From positions 1 through 6,058 of the forward strand of contig JAHHRO010000072.1 in the NCBI GenBank assembly GCA_020025755.1: 6,058 bases of DNA. The letters run 5' to 3'. The DNA comes from Butyricicoccus sp. (GTDB lineage: Bacteria; Bacillota; Clostridia; Oscillospirales; Butyricicoccaceae). The notes below the pieces were generated by a model. That model worked only from the letters and a program-made list of their open reading frames with translations, searched no databases and was not told the origin of the DNA. Position numbers and translations under genes: made by a program. Shown in pieces: positions 5,871-6,058 of this stretch (the stretch's first letter is position 1; each line of letters begins with the position of its first letter).

Positions 5871-5929
5871 TCCGTCCGGTTTTCATTTCTGCTAAATGAT
5901 TTGCTTTGGAAAGCAGGGAAACGTGTCGC
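5871..5929 (-). repeat. Partial copy of the hairpin repeat, tandem to the full copy
   Basis: This is a direct repeat of 5763-5821 with one difference in 59 positions, displaced by 108 nt. It carries the TGCTTT/AAAGCA and TCATTT/AAATGA hairpins but lacks the upstream CGCAGTATG part. In place of the CRCCGGYG palindrome it is preceded by another perfect hairpin, GTCGCG/CGCGAC (5925-5940, partly overlapping its end). Confidence 0.85.
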
Positions 5930-5945
5930 GGTCTCGCGACGGAGA

Positions 5946-5981
5946 CACAAGGGGTAGAACCTTGCGGTTCTTGCCCTTGTG
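5946..5981 (-). repeat. Long hairpin with GCAA tetraloop
   Basis: Arms at 5946-5961 and 5966-5981 match at 14 of 16 positions, with a central 2x2 mismatch. Read on the minus strand the loop is GCAA, a stable GNRA-type tetraloop, which suggests an RNA structure from that strand. No U-run follows, so it is not an intrinsic terminator. The outer arm sequence CACAAGGGGTA recurs once at 122-132 in the left flank, tying it to the repeat family. I know no RNA family that fits. Confidence 0.6.
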
Positions 5982-6001
5982 AATCCCACACTCCCTCTCC
6001 A

Positions 6002-6058
6002 TTAGATCAACATTGTGCCGCCGTAAGGGTGTGAAAGTATGAGCTCCGCCACAGGCGG
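6002..6058 (-). other. Possible C-terminal end of a gene cut by the window
   Basis: One minus-strand frame is open from the window edge for 18 codons (PPVAELILSHPYGGTMLI) and ends in TAA at 6002-6004. The peptide looks protein-like, but the stretch is too short to judge and another frame is open as well. CCGCC/GGCGG (6046-6058) is a 5-bp hairpin at the very edge. I do not recognise the product; it may equally be non-coding repeat sequence. Confidence 0.25.

Noticed and set aside
1..5929. CRISPR array
   Set aside because: Repeats recur at uneven spacing (65, 66, 108 nt), are degenerate and inverted between flanks, and no regular spacers or cas genes are present.
5668..5991. 107-codon minus-strand ORF with internally repeated peptide
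   Set aside because: The peptide repeat is the direct consequence of the tandem DNA repeats. The frame runs through hairpins, degenerate units and no conserved domain. I found no convincing translation signal.

Overview
The window looks like chromosomal DNA of a low-to-mid GC Firmicute, most likely a gut-type Clostridia (Oscillospirales/Butyricicoccus-like is my guess from the GroEL tail and codon use; not proven). Reasons: a textbook CIRCE operator in front of groES-groEL, strong AGGAGG-type ribosome binding sites, sigma-A-like promoters with 17-bp spacers, U-tailed intrinsic terminators and a YpsC/RlmL-type RNA methyltransferase. All five recognisable genes are on the minus strand, so the window reads right to left.

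Layout in transcription order. 5580-5608 carries a good promoter. A terminator-like hairpin (5540-5566) follows it in the leader of a THUMP-domain rRNA methyltransferase gene (4066-5499), whose product has an unusually long, basic, probably disordered C-terminal tail. No obvious terminator follows. About 55 nt on is the groES promoter (3982-4010), with a perfect 7-bp inverted repeat over its -10 region and a perfect CIRCE (3944-3970) just downstream. groES (3618-3902) and groEL (1954-3579) form the heat-shock chaperonin operon, closed by a strong terminator (1895-1929). A separate promoter (1847-1875) drives a two-gene membrane operon: an NfeD-family protein (1336-1797) and an SPFH/stomatin-like slipin (417-1331), 4 nt apart, closed by a terminator (373-408).

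The two flanks are gene-poor. Both carry copies of one dispersed intergenic repeat built from small hairpins: 1-94 on the plus strand, and 5763-5856 plus 5871-5929 with degenerate relatives down to about 5635 on the minus strand. The two long copies are inverted relative to each other and bracket the whole gene block. They differ at about ten of 94 positions. None of the differences breaks a hairpin stem, and two are compensatory changes inside a palindrome, which points to a structured nucleic-acid element rather than a peptide gene. The right edge adds a strong hairpin (5946-5981) and possibly the last codons of a gene that starts outside the window.

The genes are housekeeping: protein folding, rRNA modification and membrane-microdomain maintenance. 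The unexplained parts are the hairpin repeat family, the second inverted repeat in the groES promoter, the leader hairpin before the methyltransferase, and its basic tail. I found no CRISPR array, tRNA, rRNA or intact transposase.
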